NCBI GenBank assembly: GCA_019118905.1
Contig: DWYA01000048.1
Location: 18,589-82,588, forward strand
From: Ruthenibacterium avium
GTDB taxonomy: Bacteria > Bacillota > Clostridia > Oscillospirales > Ruminococcaceae
DNA length: 64,000 bases
Direction: 5' to 3'
The notes beneath the pieces are model-generated. The model was given only the letters and a program-made list of their open reading frames with translations. It was not told where the DNA came from and made no database searches. Below, one piece after another: positions 60,053 through 64,000 of the stretch; position 1 is the stretch's first letter; every line of letters begins with the position of its first letter. The translations under genes and the position numbers were made by a program.

Positions 60053-61657
60053 TTATCGCGGGACAACAATAATGTCGCCGTCACGCAGCAAGATTTTGGA
60101 CATCATCCATTCATGCTGCACTTGATACGAGGATACGCCAATTTGAATCGAGGCAGGCGGATAAATGGTTTCAAACGAAATTTCACAGGCCTTGGGGTCA
60201 AACAGTGCTTCAGACTTCTCAATAGAATTTTGAAGCTTGGAAATTTTCATTGACTGAATGCTGCGGTCAAGCTTCAACTGCTGAAGCAACCGCACATATT
60301 CCGGCTCCAAGTTGGAGCGGCGCTCCAAGAAAGCGATGTTTTTTCCGTGCTCCAGCACTTTGTTGCGCAGGGTCTCCACACGCTGACGGTTGTTTTGAAT
60401 TTCCTGCATCATTTCAGGGTCCATACCCATGGAAATGGTAATGGAACGGTTGATGGTATTGCCAATGGTACGCGCTTCCAGCAAATGTCCTACATGGACT
60501 GTGCCGCCGATCAGCGCACCCTTTCCGCGTGTGATATGGATGGCATTGCGCGCGGAAATATCACAGTTTACCATGTATTCCGCAGAAATGCTTCCTTGAG
60601 AACGCAGTGTCGCATTTTCAGCAAATTTACAGTCGATGTCGCCGACTGCTTCCACCACTGCCGCGCCATCTCCTTTGATGCCCATTTTCAACCGAATGTC
60701 ACCTTTGGAGGAAAGATAAGCGTTCTCAACAACGCCCTCTACCGTCAAGTTGCCTTTGGCATAAATGATAAAGCCGGCTTCCACGCTTCCGCGGATAGTG
60801 ACATCGCCGGGCATGGCAATGTTGCCGATATTGTAGCCTACGTTATCATTGATAATCAAGTGGGTTTCAACGGAGAATTTACCTGCGTGATAAACAAGAC
60901 GTCCGTCGCACGAAGCAACCAGCTCAGTTCCCTGTTGGTTGACTTCCGTGTTGGCACCGCGCGGAATAACCGGCATTTTGCCTTCCTGCGGAGCAATGCT
61001 GCGCCCCGTAACCGTCATGCCGGCAATGCCCGGCACAGGCTGAGTCAGTTTGCAAATCACCTGCCCGGAATGCACGGTAATCAGCCAGTGGCGTTCGCGA
61101 TAGTTGATGGGGTTGCCATCCTGCGCTTTGGATTCCTTTTGGTGCGGCTTCGGCGTCTCACGCGCAAACAAATCTTCAATATCACCGTCAATGCCGGGTG
61201 TGGGCGGTGTGCCGATGGCGGCGGTAAACACCTTGAAGTTTTCCAGTGCGGCCGATTCACACGCGCCGGCAATCAGTCCGTCGGTAACCCCAAGCTTTTT
61301 CAGCTCGCGTGCGGCACGCAGCGGGGCCATCGGCATTCCACCGCCGACAGGCGGCAAAACCATAACATAGGCGGCCATAGCGTTGGGCGTAATATGTACA
61401 ACACATTCCCCGTCCAGCGAAGGCGGCTCTTCATCGTGATCAGCCTCAGGGTCTTGCTGTTGCTGTTCCCACTCGGCATAGGCATCGGCGACAATCAGCC
61501 AACGCTTGACTGCCCCCGCCTCCAGCGATACTAAAAACCGGTCAACATGCTCGGAAGGCATGGTTTCAGAATCCAAAAAAAACGATTTTTCGTCTGCGCC
61601 AAACACAGCTTCGGGATTCCAAAACATCACAGCCCTTTTCAAATTTCCTTGCAGCAC
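60053..61657 (-). CDS. DUF342/FapA family protein
   Basis: 534 residues. The N-terminal third is variable and includes an acidic QQQQDPEADHDEEPP stretch. The conserved DUF342 region (from about 215) is a right-handed beta-helix-like repeat: PGDVTIRGSVEAGFIIYAKGNLTVEGVVENA, SSKGDIRLKMGIKGDG. The last 130 residues are a coiled coil and small beta domain. FapA-type proteins affect polymer or surface assembly, mechanism unknown. GTG 61657 after AAGGGGG. Confidence 0.87.
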   Translation of the reverse strand: MLQGNLKRAVMFWNPEAVFGADEKSFFLDSETMPSEHVDRFLVSLEAGAVKRWLIVADAYAEWEQQQQDPEADHDEEPPSLDGECVVHITPNAMAAYVMVLPPVGGGMPMAPLRAARELKKLGVTDGLIAGACESAALENFKVFTAAIGTPPTPGIDGDIEDLFARETPKPHQKESKAQDGNPINYRERHWLITVHSGQVICKLTQPVPGIAGMTVTGRSIAPQEGKMPVIPRGANTEVNQQGTELVASCDGRLVYHAGKFSVETHLIINDNVGYNIGNIAMPGDVTIRGSVEAGFIIYAKGNLTVEGVVENAYLSSKGDIRLKMGIKGDGAAVVEAVGDIDCKFAENATLRSQGSISAEYMVNCDISARNAIHITRGKGALIGGTVHVGHLLEARTIGNTINRSITISMGMDPEMMQEIQNNRQRVETLRNKVLEHGKNIAFLERRSNLEPEYVRLLQQLKLDRSIQSMKISKLQNSIEKSEALFDPKACEISFETIYPPASIQIGVSSYQVQHEWMMSKILLRDGDIIVVPR

Positions 61658-61685
61658 AGCAATTCCCCCTTGAGTACGTTAAAAA

Positions 61686-62096
61686 TCACACAATACCGGT
61701 ATTTTTAAGGTGCTCTGCTACACGTTTGTCCTGCATACGGATATGATTGGTAAACCACACGCCGATATTTTGATTGATTTGGGCAAGAAGCGCAACAGAA
61801 GCTCCTTCTTTTTCAATTTTTGTGGCAATATCCTGAACGGTTTTGCGGAATTCTGCATGATAGCGCAGATGATTGTTCAGGTCGGGATACTGCGAGCGGC
61901 GCTGCAGTTCTTCCTCATGTGAAAAATGCTTAATTGTGTAATCGTTTAAAAAACGAATGGTATTGATCATTTCAGTACGACCTTTGCCGGAAGAACAAGC
62001 GTCCATCAGGTTGCCGATCATGCGGATGAGCTCTTTGTGCTCGCTATCAATCGTCGTATTGCCGGTGGCAAGGTCAGGTGTCCATGTAATTGTCAT
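61686..62096 (-). CDS. Bacteriohemerythrin
   Basis: 136 residues binding a di-iron site and O2. All ligands are present: His20, His57 and Glu61 (HFSHEEEL region), His76, His80, His118 and Asp123 (HIRMQD). Likely oxygen sensing or buffering. GGAGAG precedes ATG 62096, and that whole start region is tandemly duplicated just upstream. It lies 28 bp before the DUF342 gene, so they may share a transcript. Confidence 0.95.
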   Translation of the reverse strand: MTITWTPDLATGNTTIDSEHKELIRMIGNLMDACSSGKGRTEMINTIRFLNDYTIKHFSHEEELQRRSQYPDLNNHLRYHAEFRKTVQDIATKIEKEGASVALLAQINQNIGVWFTNHIRMQDKRVAEHLKNTGIV

Positions 62097-62138
62097 AGTA
62101 ATCTCTCCAGTGCATTGTCATAGTAATCTCTCCAGCGC
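62089..62138 (-). repeat. 25-bp tandem duplication of the hemerythrin start region
   Basis: Two copies of ATTGTCATAGTAATCTCTCC plus AG(T/C)GC, at 62089 and 62114, differ at one base. Each holds the ribosome binding site and ATG. The upstream copy opens a 15-codon frame (ATG 62121, stop near 62074) that overlaps the real start in another frame. Confidence 0.85.
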
Positions 62139-62453
62139 AAAATAAGCGAATAAAGAATCTATCATCTCTATCTTTCCTTAAATTATACTTTGCACTGAGC
62201 AGGAAAACTGTAATAAAATCACAAAAAACGCTTTTTGTGGACAAAAAATTGAAACAGCGAAGTAAGTTATCACTATTTTAACATAAACTTGCAAAAATAG
62301 CTATTCAAATTTTTTCAAAACCATAAAATGAAAAAACATTGTACAAAATATGAAAAAACACTTTCGTTTTCTTCTAAAAAGTTGATAATTTATATAAGGG
62401 GATTTTAAAAGTGCAGTTTTTTTTCTTCTGCGCACTCTACGGAGGTGTTTTTT
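62139..62453. other. AT-rich divergent intergenic region
   Basis: 315 bp between the hemerythrin gene and the chemoreceptor. A minus-strand TATAAT (plus 62182-62187) could serve the hemerythrin gene, with a poor -35. No SigD-type promoter was found for the chemoreceptor. No gene is seen. Confidence 0.5.
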
Positions 62454-64000
62454 GTGAAAAGTGTAAGATCTAAAATTCTGGCATTCAGTTCGGCGCTTGT
62501 GGCGGCTTCTATGATTGTATTAGGTGTTTTCGCTTGTGTAATGATTTTGAACAGTTCGCAGCAGGTGCTCAATGATAATATGCGTGAAACGGCTAAGGTA
62601 ATGGCAAGCTTGGTACATACAGAGCTGCAGGCAAACGTCAACTTGGTTTCGGCTTTAGGCTCCAATGAGCAGCTGACTTCCGATGAGCTGACAGACGCGC
62701 AAAAAGTAGACATGGTCAATGAGTGGGCCGAGTATCATGACATGCTGCGCGGCAATATCATGGGGCCTGACGGCATTGGATTGGGAGATAAAATTGACTA
62801 TTCCGACCGTGCATACTTTAAAGCGGCCATGCAGGGACAGAGCTACATTTCTGAACCTATCACCAGCCGTATTGACGGTTCTATCGTTTACGTTATCGCT
62901 GTGCCTCTTTGGGAGGATGGCAACGTAGGCGGCAAGGTAGCGGGCGTTGTGACACTCGACCCGGACAGCAGCTTCTTAGTGGATATCATGAAGTCGCTGC
63001 AAATCAGTAAAAACAGCGGCGCGTACATGATTGATCAAAATGGCGTGACGATTGCTGATACCGTGGTTGATACCATTAACCAGCAGAATATTGAAGAAGA
63101 GGCAAAAACAGACAGCAGTCTTTCTGCACTTGCACAAATACACACAAAAATGCGCGCAGGGGAATCCGGCACGGCAAACTATACCATTAACGGCGTACAG
63201 AAAATAGCTGCTTACGCCCCAATTGAAGGTACAAATGGCTGGAGTGTAAGCGTTACCGCCCCCACCAGCGATTTTATGGGCAGTGTGTATGTCGCCGTTG
63301 GCGTCACCATTCTTTTGGTGGTAGTAGCGCTGATTATTTCGGCATTGATTGCAGCGGCACTTGCGGCTCGTATCGGAACGCCGATTCGTATTTGCAGCGA
63401 TCGTTTGGAAAAATTTGCAGAAGGCGATTTTACTTCCCCGATTCCAGACATCAACACACAGGATGAAACCGGCCGTTTGGCGCAGGCAACAAAGCGTATG
63501 GTGCAAGCGCTTAGTGATGCCATCGGTGATACACAGACTCATTTGACCTATATGGCGGAAGGCGACTTTTCTCATCCGTTTGATAACAAAGAACTGTACA
63601 TTGGAGACTTGTCTCCGGTGGCGGAAAGCCTTGAAAAAATTCAAAATCGCTTGAGCAATACCTTAGCACAGATTGACATGGCTGCATCGCAGGTTTCCAC
63701 CGGTTCCGAGCAGGTTTCTTCCGGTTCACAGGCGTTGGCACAGGGTGCAACCGAGCAGGCTTCTTCCGTAGAGGAGTTGGCGTCTACCATTAACAGCATT
63801 TCCGAGAGCATCAACCGTACCGCAGAAAATGCCCGTCAGGCAAACGAGCACAATAAGGATGCGGGCGCACTGGTGAACGAAAGCAACCAGAAGATGGGCG
63901 AAATGCTGGAAGCTATGGACGAAATTCATCAAAGCTCGAATGAAATCAGCAAGATTATCAAGAGCATCGAAGATATCGCGTTCCAGACCAATATTCTGGC
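62454..64000 (+). CDS. Methyl-accepting chemotaxis protein (partial, runs off window end)
   Basis: The first 515 codons are present. GTG 62454 follows ACGGAGGTG. N-terminal membrane helix (about 8-32), extracellular Cache-type sensor (about 35-275; YSDRAYFKAAMQG, GVVTLDPDSSFLVDIM), second helix (about 280-308, VAVGVTILLVVVALIISAL), HAMP (about 305-360), then the signalling coiled coil (EQASSVEELASTINSISES). The window ends at the conserved hairpin tip EDIAFQTNILA. It feeds the CheY/CheC/CheD system encoded upstream. Confidence 0.93.
   Translation, partial: MKSVRSKILAFSSALVAASMIVLGVFACVMILNSSQQVLNDNMRETAKVMASLVHTELQANVNLVSALGSNEQLTSDELTDAQKVDMVNEWAEYHDMLRGNIMGPDGIGLGDKIDYSDRAYFKAAMQGQSYISEPITSRIDGSIVYVIAVPLWEDGNVGGKVAGVVTLDPDSSFLVDIMKSLQISKNSGAYMIDQNGVTIADTVVDTINQQNIEEEAKTDSSLSALAQIHTKMRAGESGTANYTINGVQKIAAYAPIEGTNGWSVSVTAPTSDFMGSVYVAVGVTILLVVVALIISALIAAALAARIGTPIRICSDRLEKFAEGDFTSPIPDINTQDETGRLAQATKRMVQALSDAIGDTQTHLTYMAEGDFSHPFDNKELYIGDLSPVAESLEKIQNRLSNTLAQIDMAASQVSTGSEQVSSGSQALAQGATEQASSVEELASTINSISESINRTAENARQANEHNKDAGALVNESNQKMGEMLEAMDEIHQSSNEISKIIKSIEDIAFQTNIL

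Noticed and set aside
62341..62453. SigD-type promoter for the chemoreceptor
   Set aside because: No TAAA paired with GCCGATAA at 14-16 bp; only AT-rich sequence is seen.

Overview
The window is chromosomal DNA from a motile, anaerobic, low-to-medium-GC Firmicute of class Clostridia, probably Oscillospiraceae/Ruminococcaceae-like. Evidence: Gram-positive style AGGAGG ribosome binding sites with frequent GTG/TTG starts, a Bacillus/Clostridium-type fli-che operon (FliY with CheC-like modules, CheC, CheD, FlbD), a six-gene Rnf complex in the clostridial order CDGEAB, a flavin reductase-rubredoxin, and the Asp23-FakA-RecG cluster. Species cannot be named from sequence alone.

Layout. 1-1.6 kb: minus-strand genes for an unknown protein and a membrane-anchored protein with a degenerate LytM/M23 domain. 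1.7-10.3 kb: aromatic amino acid genes pheA-aroB-aroC-aroE/aroK fusion-aroQ-aroF, a terminator, then aroA-tyrA. Together they encode every step from PEP and erythrose-4-phosphate to chorismate and on to phenylpyruvate (PheA) and the TyrA product. 10.3-13 kb: a cluster of DnaA-box-like motifs, a GNAT acetyltransferase, a cyclophilin and an L-cysteine desulfidase-like protein. 13.1-13.8 kb: an AT-rich non-coding stretch with a strong promoter.

13.8-37.9 kb: one long flagellar/chemotaxis operon, fliE-F-G-H-I-J-K-flgD-(TIGR02530-like)-flgE-flbD-motA-motB-fliM-fliY-cheY-fliO-P-Q-R-flhB-flhA-fliA-flgF-flgG-cheC-cheD. It encodes the MS ring, switch, export apparatus, hook, stators, flagellar sigma factor and CheY-phosphate phosphatases. 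flgB, flgC, fliL, flhF and flhG are absent from their usual places. 38-39.8 kb: a flavin reductase-rubredoxin gene under a Fur-box-like operator, a 44-residue membrane peptide and an unrecognised 190-residue protein. 40-45.7 kb: rnfCDGEAB plus a GNAT gene. 45.8-48.5 kb: a minus-strand plsC operon of membrane proteins. 48.6-51.3 kb: GNAT, gluQ and a WYL regulator.

51.3-52.1 kb: a two-gene unit whose first gene changes frame at an A AAA AAG heptamer, then tRNA-Val(CAC). 52.2-58.1 kb: a membrane-anchored MerR-like protein, then the minus-strand asp23-fakA-traX-like-recG cluster. 58.2-60 kb: tRNA-Arg(CCG), then an MFS transporter preceded by its own promoter, a 28-codon leader ORF with a strong ribosome binding site, and a strong terminator. 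That arrangement looks like an undescribed translation-coupled attenuator. 60-64 kb: a DUF342/FapA protein, a bacteriohemerythrin whose start region is tandemly duplicated, and the first 515 codons of a chemoreceptor that runs off the end.
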